Numbered from the stretch's first letter, positions 13,010 through 26,030 are shown. The stretch: DNA of 64,000 bases from Nautilus pompilius (GCA_018389105.1 JACATO010002451.1:1946501-2010500); one strand, 5' to 3'. Program-made: numbers and translations. The notes: generated by a model not told the origin, from the sequence alone.

Positions 13010-13010
<1 letters not shown>

Positions 13011-16000
13011 CTGTTTCCTTTATTAATGTGTTTTTAATTCAATATAATATAATTTTTACTTGTGGGGAAACAAAATTATTTTCTGAATGGGTGATTTTTT
13101 TAACTCATAAGCAGAACTACTAGCTGTTTCATTATAGATTTACCTGACTAGTCTGTTAGACAAAAAGCTCACTCATATCGATTGCAGGTAAATAAAGACT
13201 CGTATACAAACAGTTTGGTTGCAGAACAAAGCCATTCAGCTGGTGTTACATCGTTGCTATGTGCACCTTCATACCGAGTTTCATCGGACTGATAACGGTG
13301 TAGCTGGTACGGAAAGGTAAGACAAATTGGTATTTGTAGCGAACGGGCACTGCACATCTGCTAAAATTTACGATTTTAGACATGGAAATTTTTTTTTTAT
13401 TATATGAAGTACAATTTTATCTGCCAAAAGGATATATGTCACGGAAAATGTATTATGAAGAATTTTTTTAAAATTTACAAACATACTGGAGTTTGTATAC
13501 TGCTAAAAAAAAATCACTATGAATAAAACTAAAAGAAAAAAATAATGGCTCGTTTAGGTAGAACTAGTTGAGGGCGGCGCTGATTTAAATAGCAAAGCCA
13601 GGATAAATTCAGATGCTAAGTCAGGCTTTTGAACTGCATTTCCATCCTTTTCCAGCTTACTAAAAATTGACAACGGACTTAGTTTTAGTTCTAAAATCTT
13701 CGTCTTTTTGCTCATATGTCTGTGTTTTGTTTTTTATTCCTTTAATTTAAATTGAATTCATTTCCGTCCCGTTTGATATTGATGTTTTAACCATCAAGAT
13801 ACATACTATATCTCTCCACTATTTCCTTCTGTGAGTAAAGCAAGGATTACGTTACTGACGTACACACATCAGCTTGAACAGCTATGGTGGGACCTGCCCC
13901 GCACCGAACCTACAAGTTCACGGGTCAAACAAACCTTACGGCCTCGATACAGTCTTTGTTGTTTTTGTTTCAAGACGACATTAAATATAACTAACAAAGC
14001 AAATCTGTTGAATAATCAGGTGAGTACGGAAAGCGTTTAAATTCTATAATAAGGAACAAATTAACTCTAGCCAGATACCTACAACTCTATTGTGTTACGT
14101 CAAATCTGTCTGCTAGAATCAAATGTCGGCTCTGTTCTCAGTATAGATTAGAAATAATTGAAATTGAAGTGAGGATAAAACGAGGGACAGACGGACTGAA
14201 TTTTGTAAGAATATGCCTTTTCACTGGCCAACAAAGAATTTTCTTAACGAATATAAAATCTTATTTTTAAATATCTAATTATAGAAATAGAATAATAGCA
14301 CCCAGCACGGAAGATTTTTTTCTGTAATTTTTGGTTATGATTTATATTGCCTGGATAATCGGGGAAGAGTAAAATTCGACACTACTGAATCTACCTGGGA
14401 TTTTGTGAAAACGAGGACGCTGTGTAGCTGTAGTGTCTGTGAGGCGTTAACTACCGTCAGGAAAGCTCTCATTATACGGACAGTCAGGTGTACGTACCCA
14501 AGGGTTGTTTCCCCCTAGCGCAACTCAGCTCCGTGTTCTACTGCTGAATCTCATATTTTATTTTGAAAACTATTTTTTAGTTAGTTTTTTGCACTGTATT
14601 CATAGCAGATACTTGTGTTTGCTTGTTTGCTAAATAGTTTTACAGTTTTTCTTAAGTTTTTGTTACTTGGCTGGACCAGGGAGGGCGTCTACACGCCTAG
14701 TGGGATATATGTACCTCTCGCCTATCGTGGCGTTGTCTACAGGGTTACGCTGCCCTGTTTGTTACCCCCAAAAATAAACACACACACACAAGCATGTCTT
14801 TTCAAGCAAACTAACCAATTTTACATGCATTTTTCAAAATCAGAAATTTTTATGTGGGTTTTCAAAGGTGAAAATTGCTTGAATATGTACATACACATAA
14901 TCTATTCTTAGTCTAGATGCCCTTCTTAGACACGCTTTATGTATTACTATACCGATAATACCTGTACAAATATAAACACGGGGCCTCCAAAAGTCAGGCA
15001 TAAAAAAAGAAGAATATGCATACACTTTTATTGAAGGATCCAATGGGGCATAACATTGGCTGTTACAAGGCATCAGAAGCGCCATCAGACGAGTCGGAAG
15101 AAACAAATTCCTGGACGGGCATGAAATTTTCTTGGGAGGGCACAATGATTTTTTAAAGCAACATAAGAAAAATCATAATAGAAAGACATGGGCCAGAATT
15201 CGAACTGTTACCACAGTAGGTCTGACGCAATCGAGCCGCGGTCCCATTAGTTAATGCCAATGGGGCCTGCAACTAAAAGACTAGGACCACGACGCCTGTG
15301 GTAGCACGCCACAGGGACTGGACAGTGACTTCGGCCGAATGCACACTAGCCAGCTCGGCTTTAGGCCAACTTGGGCACCAACAAACTGGTGCAGGGGGCT
15401 ATAGGCCCAATGAGAGATTTACGAAGGCGGACCGGGCCGGGCCGCTTTGCATAAAATGAGGGGGTTGTTACATTGAGGACGGGCCCGGACCCACAATGCC
15501 CGCCCATGCCGCTCGGACTGAGCGCCATCATCAATCTTTAAAATCCTTGAACGAATAAAGTTGTATTTACACGAGTGTCAACTGACCAAAATCACATTTT
15601 ATTTGAAGTATTTTTCATGAGATTTTATTACCACATCTTTTGTAATACAGTTATCGAAATTCCGACACTTTCCTTGTCGTCTTCAGGGTGGTCTCAGCGA
15701 ATAAGTATTTTCGTGATGACGGCTGATTTTATACGGGGAGAGGCAGTGAAAAATTAAAAGATTTCGTGCACGACACCGGCATTCCGTAGATATAGGCAGG
15801 TTTGGTTAATCAGTCATCAAGGAATTTTTGTAGTTTTATCCTGAAGGTATTTTTCAGTAACCAACGTTACAAATTTCTTTTCAAGCTCGGCTAAAAGACC
15901 AACTTTGTGTGCTTGTGATGGACAATCACCAGATTGAAAGTGGTCGAGGAAAAGTCCCATTTTTTGTGAAATTGTTCTTCTTTGGAGGTTTTGTTTTAAA

Positions 16001-16900
16001 CAAAGAATAGTATTGTTGACACTCGATACTCTTCATGTTCGGATGAAAACTTCGATATTTTAAATTAACAACAGCTTCAATTTCTGGTTTGTGACAGGTG
16101 GAGGAATCATCGTGATCAATTTCAAGAAAATTTCCAAACTATTCACCCTGTCATTAAATTTGCAATAAAAATGGGGAAAAAAAAGATAATCAGCGGGTTT
16201 TTGTGGATTTTCCAAGGTTCGAGCAAAGATAACAACAACCTTATTGCTGGTGTATAATGAAAGAAGAAGCTCCCTGAAAAGTACCATTTGTAAATTCAGT
16301 GCCACGCAGGTAGGGCTTTTAGGGGTGACGGTAGTTTGTGTCACTAGCACTGTGAACTGATGCTTTGTAGCTGCACACCACGAACCAACTATGTTCCCTT
16401 GTCAGCGTCATAAAGTATCATAAAGAATAACCAATAGATTAAATAAAACAGAAATAATGTGTGTGTAGCCCCTTCTCAAAAGTGTTTCTCCTCTTGTATA
16501 TAAAACAACATAGTTTGCTTTTAATGACGATAAACTTATTTTATTAAGATTTCCTTGAGTAATAATTATATTTATTATTGTTTTTTTAAAAAAAGGTATA
16601 CTCTGTTTTCTAAAGCTTGAAACGCTGAGTTTTACAAATAGAAATGTAAGAACAGCCATAATTTATTAGTGGCATTTAAAAAAATCCACACATCTGTAAA
16701 TTGATACCGAGTTTGGATATTGTAAATGTGCTTGGCAATATTTCCATATCGTTACACATTTTAAATTAATTAGCAAAGATATGAAAATTTTCTATTTCAA
16801 TATTACGTTAATTAACTGATTAATGATTAAGACATGGCGATGAAAACGGAACTAGTAGGTCCTCCATATCTAACTTATTTTAGAGAGACACGTAAACAAT
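13010..16900. other. Unassigned DNA with locally GC-rich patches
   Basis: No gene could be supported. A GC-rich patch at about 15220-15520 sits in otherwise AT-rich sequence and is followed by an AATAAA near 15556. It could be a mobile-element fragment or an old exon, but no protein motif is visible. The segment at about 14980-15080 (GGCCTCCAAAAGTCAGGC, then a TTTTATTG stretch) resembles mariner-like termini, though no partner repeat was found. Confidence 0.4.
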
Positions 16901-16906
16901 GGCTCG

Positions 16907-17245
16907 CACTCCAAAATCGAAAGAATTTTCTGATTGACTTAATGAGTGATAAACAGAACGGGAGATTTGCTGCTACAATCAGCCAAAATTTTAGTCATGT
17001 TGTGAGAAAGACGTGGTTGTTTCAACGTTTTATAACATATTTGACAATGGCACACCAAAGAAATGCCAAATAGTAAGCAATATATGGAATTGCGATTAGA
17101 ATAAAAGTAGATGAATGTAACAGTTTAAATCTGACGCTCAAATACGTGATTTTCGAAAAGACCGTATAAGTCCAGCTATGATTTGAAGATAGATTTTGTT
17201 AAATTTTCAAGCTAATGCAAAACTTTTGGCCATGGATGTATAATA
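16907..17245 (+). pseudogene. Tc1/mariner transposase N-terminal fragment
   Basis: Translation from 16909 gives MARTPKSKEFSD, then stops and frame changes, then AATISQNFSHVVRKT, a serine- and arginine-like helix-turn-helix region, and NGTPKK. This order matches the start of Tc1/mariner transposases (basic N-terminus, paired-like DNA-binding domain, GTP-K linker). The catalytic domain is absent. The segment near 17215-17245 (AAAACTTTTGGCCATGGATG) looks like a mariner-type terminus, so the whole could be an internally deleted element. Its left end was not found. Confidence 0.5.
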
Positions 17246-18230
17246 TCTATAACAACGACACTCCAAATTATGTTGGCTGACATACTATGCGCTAGTGGCG
17301 CACACGCGAATATTGACATTTTGCAGATTTAACAGTATTAGAAATCCATGACATAAGTTCAGCATTTGATGTCTGCACATATGAATGGCATAATGTCACA
17401 CGATACCAGGGTTTCATCAAGTTAAGACCTGGTATGGCCAGCACATCTTAAAGTCTACGGTCTATGGCTGGCTTATGTATTATATTGTAGCTGGCAATAT
17501 CGTTTCCTTTCCATTGCAAAGCTGTTGCTGAGTCTAAAGTACGATTATATGTGCTCAATGGGTCAGCAATGACATTGCACATTTAAAAAGTAAGCATTTA
17601 AAAACACCAAAGGTATCAAGGGTCTTATACCTACATCTGGAGAGGTGTGTATGAAAACAACAGACATAGCTGAATGTATATGAGCTGCTTTTATACATGA
17701 TAAAACGATAAATTAATTCTATTAATTTATTTAGAAATTTCAAAAATCTAATTCAAAGAAATAAATTGTTTTTGCGACAGCTGTTCTAAATATATATATT
17801 TATATATATTTGGTTTCAAAGAATTTTAATATTTTTTAAAATTTTTTACTGAATATAAACTTTAACTACCGAAGAGTTGAGGTTTTTTTAAAATAGTTTT
17901 CTAAATTACTATACGCATTCAATTTCTTTAGAATATCAGTGTTTGCCGAAAGAATCTGAAAAATATTGGCGTGGAAGTTTTCTTTATTTATATTACATGT
18001 TAAATGTAAAATAATTAACCCTCCAAATCAGAAGTTAGTTATTCTACATGTTCATGTCAGAATAATTTTGGTACCATAGATCTTGCACGTGTACATTTAT
18101 TTTATAATATACTGTAACTGTTCTCTTAAATACTTGGTAGGATCGACTCTTGCATTGTTTATAGCTATATAGGCATGCCGACTTTCAGTTTATCAATGAA
18201 ACGAAGATCTGGTCCAGGTTATTTTTTTTA
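17246..18230. other. Intergenic DNA, nothing recognised
   Basis: AT-rich, with a short TATATATATTTATATATA run near 17791. No protein motif or paired repeat was found. Confidence 0.5.
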
Positions 18231-18540
18231 CAAATTTTGCCTGTTTCTTTAGTTGCTTTGAGGCTGGATCATTTGGTCCTTTTTTGTCTTCCTACATGCT
18301 TCATTGGTGCACAATTGGATGTATATCTGGGCTTCTTGGGGCTCATGGGAGCAACTTCAATCCATTCCACGTTTATAAAGTTGTCATAAATCCGGATGTA
18401 TGGCACATTGTACCATTGTCATGCAGGCTATAGTGATTACGGGCGAAATGCAGGCAAAGGGCTATTCAGAAGATTGGGCGTGTAACTGATGAAATCTAGA
18501 TATCCTTCGATGAATGCAAGATCTGATTTATCTATTCACC
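18230..18540 (-). pseudogene. Tc1-like transposase C-terminal fragment, decayed
   Basis: Read on the minus strand and allowing frame changes, the segment shows, in order, FIEGYLDF (the strand before the second catalytic residue), DNGTMCHTSG (matching the QDNAPxHTS block with the second catalytic aspartate), NGLKLLP and APRSPDIHPI (matching PARSPDLNPIE). Order and spacing are those of a Tc1 catalytic domain. Stops and frameshifts make it inactive. The N-terminal half does not continue beyond about 18540 on this strand. Confidence 0.55.
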
Positions 18541-18844
18541 TGCATCCTTGTTCCATATTAGTCATGTTTGATGTTTGACATTTAATTATATACAGGTTCA
18601 GAAGCTACGCCAACAGTTTTTCAGACTTCTTTAAGTCCAGAAGATATTAGAGAATGATTTTCTAGACTAAAAGACCTGAGTATGCATACCACAGCGATCT
18701 GTATTTTGCTTTATCGTCAATTTCTTCCGCGTATCAACCTACCTAGTGAACCAGGCATAAGACGTTTTATATTTATGTTGATATCATAGCATTTTAAAGG
18801 GGATTTGTTGACGGTCACAGAAAATTTGGCGAACCATAACCCGT

Positions 18845-19160
18845 TCTGAGCGTACATTGATCACTAGTTACAGGACGTACCAGAAAAGCCCCTGTTCGTC
18901 AGGTGAGATCCAATCTGCGCACAAGTCCTATAGAGGTGGCCAATCCTGTGAATTTCTCAACGTAAGGCTCTACTGTATTTGCATAAATTTGGCTACATCG
19001 GATGCGTGGCTTAGCGAAAATACCTGCTTGAGGAAGCCAATGTAAAGTGCAGATTTGTATGAACGCCGAAAATTTTACCCACCTATGACATTTTCGACGT
19101 TTTTTTATTTTCTCAGACGAGTCTCAGTTCAGTCACTTCACTGCAGATCTGTAAAGAAAC
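18845..19160 (+). pseudogene. Tc1-like transposase N-terminal/central fragment, decayed
   Basis: On the + strand the segment 18870-18960 reads RTRKAPVRQVRSNLRTSPIE in one frame, resembling the arginine-rich linker of Tc1 transposases. A downstream frame at about 19100-19130 gives FFIFSDESQF, matching the FSDESxF block that holds the first catalytic aspartate. Several frameshifts separate them. It is oriented opposite to the C-terminal fragment at 18230-18540, so the two are either separate elements or one inverted copy. Confidence 0.45.
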
Positions 19161-20439
19161 GTAATCTGAACTTTGGCATGATTTTTACCAGGTTATCATA
19201 CAAATTCTCATTTTATCCACGTGAAAAACCCACTAAATATCAGTTTGATGTTTCTCAATATTCTGTGGATTACTTAACCCTACATATGTCATAATAAAAA
19301 CCACTTATGCTTCAAGGTGCACGTTTTCTTTCTGCAGGGACCCGTGTTTTCAACCCTGCTAAACATGACAACGCTAACCCGGAATATTCCGAAAAGACCT
19401 GTGTTCATTTTCAACAACAATAAAAATTCTGTCAAGGGAAACAAAAGAGGAAGAATCAAAAGAAGAGGGATAATTATCGAACGAGACGGATCATTTTGCT
19501 GTTATCAAGAAAGAAATCGTATTTAATTATATAGTCTTCCATTCTGGTTATGGTTTTGTTTTCACAACATCCATCTGATGTAGTGAGTGACATTCAGACC
19601 TGGGATCTCTGATCACTGAACAGTTTTAACTATTGTGAACGAGCACTCATCCTCTTACCCACGGATCTCCATCATCATTTCGGAGGAATGGTTTGGCTAG
19701 CATATCTAAAGGTGACATTTTAGTTATCTTTTTGAAATATTTGTTTTTCACATATTTACTTTGATTATACCGACCGCTCTTTGTATTTTATGTTTTCGTC
19801 ATGGAATGAACCCTGCGAGCAAAGTAGACATTCTGCTTGATAAACAGATTGTCGAGATAAACAAGCTGTTTACTAATCTACTTCTATTAGAGAAAAAAGA
19901 TGGAAATAAATAATTAATTGACGTAAGAAATGCTATATTTCTTAGACTGCTGAAGAAAATAGAAGAGAACGAAAGAACAAAAACAATTTCATTACTTTGT
20001 TAAGTAAATAGTTGAAATGTTCCCAAAAATATTTATCTGTATTATAGTAGTTTAGTGAATCATTTCTTTTTAGACTTAATTCTGAACGGGATCGATAACC
20101 ATTTTTCACATGAAAGCATTCTTTCGTTAATAGTTTTGTCCATTATTTAACAATTGATGTTATCAATCAATAAAGAGAAATCGATTGTAACTGAATTAAT
20201 AGTGCTTGCTCTCGCTGTCCAGGGTGTGCGATTAATCAGAGCGCGGCTACATTTGTTAGTAAGGATAAAGTGAAAATTTCTATTTTGATATGTTTCCCAA
20301 GAATGAGGAAAAATAAATGTGACTCAGTATTTTGTTTTCGGCCGCCAACAGTTTAACAAAATGTATGTACAAAAATAATTATCATGAAATTTTCATGTGG
20401 TATCTTCTTATGTATACAGTTCTAGTAAATCAGGTCAAA

Positions 20440-20440
<1 letters not shown>
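19161..20440. other. Intergenic DNA, nothing recognised
   Basis: Short open frames only. No supported gene, repeat or terminal structure. Confidence 0.5.
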
Positions 20441-20501
<61 letters not shown>

Positions 20502-20502
20502 G
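20441..20502. repeat. (TA)n(GT)n(TA)n microsatellite
   Basis: A compound dinucleotide run: short TA, then GT, then TA. It lies just left of a Tc1 insertion, whose right flank also carries GT and TA runs. Confidence 0.95.
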
Positions 20503-20585
20503 TATTGTGTCAGTATACATACACTCGTATATGTGCTCATATACATATATGTGTGTGAGTGTATATGTATGTATGTGTTTATATA

Positions 20586-22081
20586 CAGTGCCGGAGAAAA
20601 GAGTTGGGACACTTGCTGTGAAATTGATATTTGAGCTCTCTTGTTCTTACATTTGCATACAGATAGCCATCCTATTGTCCATAAGTTGTATAAAACATGC
20701 CTTTACAATGTGTAAAAACAACGAATGTCATATGTGTATTTATTGTCTGGAAAAAATATTTGAATTAACATAGTCAAATTTTACCGTGACAAAAGAGTTG
20801 GGACAGTGAACAAAATCCGTATATACATATATTACCCTCAATATATTCATTTTTAAAGGATCAAATGAATAGAATCATATCATCTAAGACCATTTAAGAT
20901 CATTTTTGCACCATGCCTGGTAAGACAACGTCGTCTGAAATCAGAGACTTGATAGTTGAGCACCACCAAGAAAATCTGTCTTGTCAGGAGATAGTGATCG
21001 AATCAACTGCCCCAAAAAGCATTGTAAACCGCATCCTGAAGCAGTACAAGGAGACCAGAAACACGAAATAAAAAATGTGAATTGGAAGACTGCAAAAATG
21101 TGACAACAAAATGGATTGACTCATTTGTCGCAAATCCAGGGTCAATTGTTTCCTGAAATCGACGACCATTTGAGCCTCCCTGAGTGGAGTGAATGTCTCC
21201 AGTCACACTATTCAATGTCATCTATGTGAGGGGAATCTCTTTGGATGAATCACCCAGAAAAAGCCATTGATCAGCAACAAGAACAAGTGCATCCACATAG
21301 CATGGGCTAAAGCGCACAAAAACTGGATCAAAGTTCAGTAGGCTAGAGATTTCTTTTCCGACGAAACGATGATCATGCGCATTCACAGTGCTGGCCGAGT
21401 ATATGTTCGACGTTACCATGGTGAAAAATACAATATAAAGTGCACCCGACCGACGGTACAGGCTGGAGGAGGATCGCTGAAAGGCTGTGGGTATCGACAA
21501 TGCCCTGATCCACACTGCCAGAGTCGTCACTTCCCTCATCACCCAACTAGGAATGGATGTCATGCGCTGGCTGCCCAAAAGTCCGGATCTCAACCCAATC
21601 GAAAATGCCTGGAAGCAGCTGAAGGCCAACATGGCGAAACACAAAAATCTCAACCAAGACCAATTCTGGCAGGCCGTCGAAAAAAATTGGCAGGAAATGG
21701 AAAATTCCGACTGCCTTCGTTTGGTCGAATCCATGCCCCGTCGTTGTCGAGAAGTGATCGAAAATCACGATACGCCACCCACTACTTGTCAATTGATCAT
21801 TTCTATGCATTTGTTCGATTGTAATTTGGAATGTTGAAAAATATTTATGGTTTTTCTCACTGTACCAACTCTTTTTTCGCTGTACAAATTGGACATTGCC
21901 GATTCAAATATTTTTTCCAGAGAATATGTAAACATGTAGCATATGTTGCTTTTATACATTGTAAAAGCATGTTTTGTGCATATAATAAACAATGTGTTGG
22001 GTATTTAAATGCATTTGTTAAAACGAGGGAGCTCAAATATCAATTTCACAGCAGATGTCCTAACTCTTTTATCCGGCACTG
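20586..22081 (+). mobile_element. Tc1/mariner element, internally deleted
   Basis: The left end CAGTGCCGGAGAAAAGAGTT and the right end, read on the minus strand, CAGTGCCGGATAAAAGAGTT are near-identical inverted repeats, and similarity extends inward (both subterminal regions carry the GAGCTCAAATATCAATTTCACA motif in opposite orientation). The left flank is the expected TA (20584-20585). The right flank reads TG because a GT microsatellite abuts it. The body encodes a broken Tc1 transposase on the + strand. Confidence 0.92.
20913..21837 (+). pseudogene. Tc1 transposase pseudogene lacking the middle of the DDE domain
   Basis: From the ATG at 20913 the frame gives MPGKTTSSEIRDLIVEHH and a helix-turn-helix region ending ILKQYKETR, followed by stops. 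Further on, FFSDETMIM carries the first catalytic aspartate and VRRYHGEKY follows. Next comes QAGGGSL, and then directly DNALIHTARV (second catalytic aspartate) and SPDLNPIENAWKQLK (third acidic residue). In full-length Tc1 proteins about 60 residues separate the glycine-rich block from the DNAxxHT block. Here that part is missing and the frame changes at the join (about 21478-21490). The C-terminal half from 21487 to 21837 is a clean open frame of 116 codons. Inactive. Confidence 0.88.
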
Positions 22082-22096
22082 TGTGTGTGTGTGTCA

Positions 22097-22131
<35 letters not shown>
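22082..22131. repeat. (TG)n(TA)n microsatellite
   Basis: A GT run, a short TCAG, then a long TA run bridge the Tc1 element and the following Tigger-like MITE. The final TA is that MITE's target site. Confidence 0.9.
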
Positions 22132-22134
<3 letters not shown>

Positions 22135-22692
22135 TAATCTCTCGCCATTGCGGAGGATAGGTTCCAGAGATTGTCGCGAATACGAATACTAAAGGCTTAA
22201 TGCTTTTTCCATTTTTTCTATTTTGGGATCACGAGTCAAGCATAATACTTTGGCACTAGATGGGGCACTTGCTGCAGCCCTGTCCCTTATTTTTTATTAT
22301 TTTTCTTAATGTATCGCATAGTAAACTCATTTTTTTTCATACAGCCCACCCACCGATGCTGCGCTTATCCAGTAATCCAACTTCCTGGCCTAACGACATC
22401 ACATTCTTCTCCCTTTTAGCTCTGGTTCCACTCGCTGCACACCATCACTCACTTTTCTTGTAGTGGCCATGATCAATAGAATGACAAAATACGGTCATTT
22501 TAAAGGCTTTGTACAGTAAACACTACGAGCGAAAGAGCGTCGCTAACAGTGGCTGGACAAAACTAACGCTGGAGAGCAAGCGTGGGTGGTACTGCGGATG
22601 TAGTACTACGCTCCCAGAACCACGGCACGCTGTATACTGTCGTACGGACTAGTTTTCGCGCCCTAATGCGGCCGGGAATGGCGAGGCGTTTG
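22132..22692. mobile_element. Tigger-like MITE
   Basis: The left end CAGTAATCTCTCGCCATTGC has the Tigger-type pattern, with GTTCCAGAGATTGTCGCGAA just inside. The right end, read on the minus strand, CAAACGCCTCGCCATTCCCG is a diverged inverted copy. TA flanks both sides (22130-22131 and 22693-22694). No transposase remains in about 560 bp. The right boundary is less certain than the left. Confidence 0.7.
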
Positions 22693-22694
22693 TA

Positions 22695-24215
22695 TTACGT
22701 GTATGTTTACGTTTACGTTGGCTGAGTGTGCGCACACACACGAACTGTTATAAATAATTAGAAGAGAATTTTTTATTGACTTCAAATCTTTTATATTTTT
22801 TATTATCCAAAAGAATAATAATTACTTTCTGTATTGTAGAAATAAACAGGAAGTTCTAGATTGTATAGAATGTCCTTGTGTTAGTTTTATTTTATTTCTC
22901 CTCTCGGATGTACTGCTATTGTTCTTGAACTTTACCGAAAAGTCCCTGACTGATGGTGCCGACCGCTTTAAGGCCGCCCTGGTCGCCTAGCAGCAATTTC
23001 TGAGGCAGGGTGCGACTATCGGACAGACAGTTTACTGCTGCAAACAAATGACAAAGACGCCAGGCAGCTCATTCATCTTTGAGGTGTCAACCAGTACATT
23101 CGGATCGCATGCAGTCTACAAGCTCACCCCTAGCGGGAGTCCACACCGACCTTCTTGTTTCAAGATGACCGGTGTTTGCATGGCGAACTTTAAACCTACT
23201 AAAACTAAAATTGTTTCTTAACTGGAGACTGAGGATGTCTAGCCTCAACCATCGTGGGAAACGTTGTTATCACCTACATGACTGGTTGGCAGGTCCATTT
23301 AGGACGATTTACTAGTACTCCCCACTAAACTCGTTAAACTAATGTTTCGAGATCATGCCATTGATCATTGTTGCTTAAATGCTTTACATATCCCAAAATT
23401 ATATTACTATTAAATTAAATTATAGCAGAGGGATGGATGTTCTGAACACTTTATCATGTTCTAAAATCTAACAATCAAACAGTAGAGATTACCAATGTGT
23501 CACTATTTTACACACGTGAGACAGCGCAGAATCAGCCATAGCGACAGTTTGATGTTTGTCCAAATTTTCATATATTTCTCCTTACGCTTCCACCGAAATT
23601 GAATTTAATAATCACAGGTAAAATTAACACTTATCCTTTATAAATTATCTCGTGAGTTGAAGATACTGGATCCATACTTGCAAGTGTAAAACAGTCACCT
23701 TCCACCTAAGCTCACTAATTTGATTTGCATCTAATACTAGTTTAATGTTATCCTGCCTGTTGTAGCAGGAGATTTCAGTTTCATGTACGATCGATAACTG
23801 AAGCAATGAATATAAAGTCATTTTTATCTGGTAATTGCATGACAGTAAATCTTAAAAGATGGCTCTTGGTTATTTATTCAAGTGAATCAAGAAAGTGGTA
23901 GACGATAGTAGAAAGAGCTCTCGGACGCAGCCATTAATATGTGATAGTGAATTTGTAAGTGATAGCAGAAGAAAGGTTTCTATATTGACTGTCATGCGGG
24001 TAGTAAAATGAACTCAGCATGAAAAGGTAGCTCACACTGAAGCTAGCTAAAACAATTTTGTTTGATTTTAATGCAATTTCTATACTAACAGGTCGCTAGA
24101 ATAAAGCTTATAACTGTAAGTATGTCATGTTAGTCCTCAGATGTCAACTAGCCATCAACATGAAACCGATTTTAGCGCCAGCGTATACTAGCAACTACGA
24201 ACAAGTTGGTAGCAG
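22695..24215. other. Intergenic DNA, nothing recognised
   Basis: A GC-richer patch at about 22930-23180 has an open frame with no recognised motif. The rest is AT-rich, without repeat structure or coding evidence. Confidence 0.5.
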
Positions 24216-24720
24216 CTGCATATATACAGGGTAATGCAAAAGTCTCGCATCATGATGGATTTCATGGTGTGGGCGGCGTTATGAAAATATTGGTTAATTG
24301 GTCCTTACTTCTTTGATAATAATGTGACAGATGAAACATATCTGCAAATGATGCAGAAATTCCTAATACCTATTCTAGACGATATTTCAGTGGCACATTG
24401 GTCTAATGTACGGTCCCAAAAAGGTGGTGCACACTCCATTTTGCAATCGTTGTTTGAAACTTTCTAAATACGACGTTTTCAAAAAAGTTAAAGGTCCCTT
24501 TAAATGGCCACCCAGTTAACCGAGCCTCACGCTCAACTTCTTTCTGTGGGGCATCTCAAGTCAGCTGCTTACCAGTTTACGCTAACCGTCGCAAGAACAA
24601 AGAGAAAATTAGATCCGAGAGTACACAGATCAACATCAGGATTAATAAACGTTCAAACATTATGTGTATATCGAATTGAAAAGCGTTTTCAAGTTAATGG
24701 TCAGTAGTTTGAACATTTAG
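24216..24720 (+). pseudogene. Mariner-like transposase remnant
   Basis: Near 24260-24390 the frame reads MMDFMVWAA, then GPYFFDNNVTDETYLQMMQ and FLIPILDD. This matches the strand of mariner-family transposases just before the second catalytic residue. Downstream, in shifting frames, come a decayed copy of the QQDGAPxH block (KGGAHS near 24425), a WPP motif near 24507, FFLWG-like residues near 24540 and VYRIEKRFQVNGQ near 24665-24705, in family order. The N-terminal half is absent. The upstream ACAGGGTAATGCAAAAGTCT (about 24226) may be the element's left end. Multiple stops make it inactive. Confidence 0.7.
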
Positions 24721-25995
24721 TTTAATTTACCAGCGCACGACTCTTGAGCTACCTCACATACTCTTTGAACTCACGTTTGCGAAGAATTAGTGAGGTCACA
24801 TTTAAGACCACGTGACAGCATAAAAACACGAGATGGCCCCTGCTATGATGAGATTTGAAATATAGCTGCAGTGGGAAACAGTTAATCCCAATCTCTCTCT
24901 AGAGGCAGATAAAGCTTGGATTTCAGAAACAAACCAGTCGGTTCACCACAGCAGTATTATTTAGTTAAACATCCAAACATGAGAAAACGAAGCAAAAATA
25001 AACAAATGTAATCCTTTAAATAATAAAAAAAATCAAAGAGAATAATTACCCATTTGCATTTGTTTTCCTTAAGAGAAAAATGGGGAATTATGAAGCTTTT
25101 TGCTTCGACATTTTCATTCGCTGAATAAACAACTAATCTCGTTTCTTGGAAATCTGCTGCTATGAGCTGCATTACAGTGAATCTAGCAACAGAAAGTTTA
25201 TTTGCCACTGCTCCGATGTTAATTTAGATAGCAAAGAAAGTAAAGATCATGCCAACCATTATAATGTTAATTCGCTTCCTTTTATTTTTTTTGCAATCGC
25301 TTTGCCATCTGTTCATGTACACAAATTGATAGTCAGTATCCTCAGAAATAAACATTCTTCGATTTATTGCCATCGACTGACTGGAGTTTTCTCTTCACTG
25401 CAAGATCAGCATCTTATGAACCGGACAAAGGGCAAATAAACCTATATTTGAAATTTTTTCACAAATGATATTACTTTTACTGTTCGAAATTTTTTTCGTA
25501 ATTAAATTTAAAATGCATATGTAAATCGTTAATTTCAGGAATTAATTTTTATCCTTGCGGCCAAAATTCTGCATCTTTCTTTCACTATGGGAAGTATCTT
25601 TCCCAAAAATCTCTTTACCCACGATATTATATTTGTCATTCATTTTGTATATGATATAGACGATCGGGCGCTGAGTTAGTGAAGTGCCCTTGTTATGGTA
25701 ACAGCCGTGTAGGATCTGTCCAATTCATTCCTTCTTTATGTACTGTGTTTTCTAGTCGGTGTTTCCTTTAAGTTTGGGATTAGGGTAATTATCCAGGCGC
25801 TGCTCATAGGACACAATAATTTAAGAACTTCCAGGTCGTTCGCTCGATAATCTGAAAAATTCGGTTGTTTATTTGAATGTTCTCAAAAACTAATTTTTAA
25901 AAAATGGTGTGATGTTGGGAAAGAAATCTATTCACCTGTTTACAACCTCTTCTGAAGTCAGTTTACATCAGTACTACTTGTGCTTCATGCTCTAC

Positions 25996-26030
<35 letters not shown>

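Noticed and set aside
15180-15245. tRNA-like segment on the minus strand with a B-box-like AGTTCGAATTC
   Set aside because: The acceptor and T stems do not pair well and the A box is poor; not enough to call a tRNA or SINE.
20332-20773. Open frames rich in valine-cysteine and isoleucine-tyrosine
   Set aside because: They are translations of the GT and TA microsatellite.
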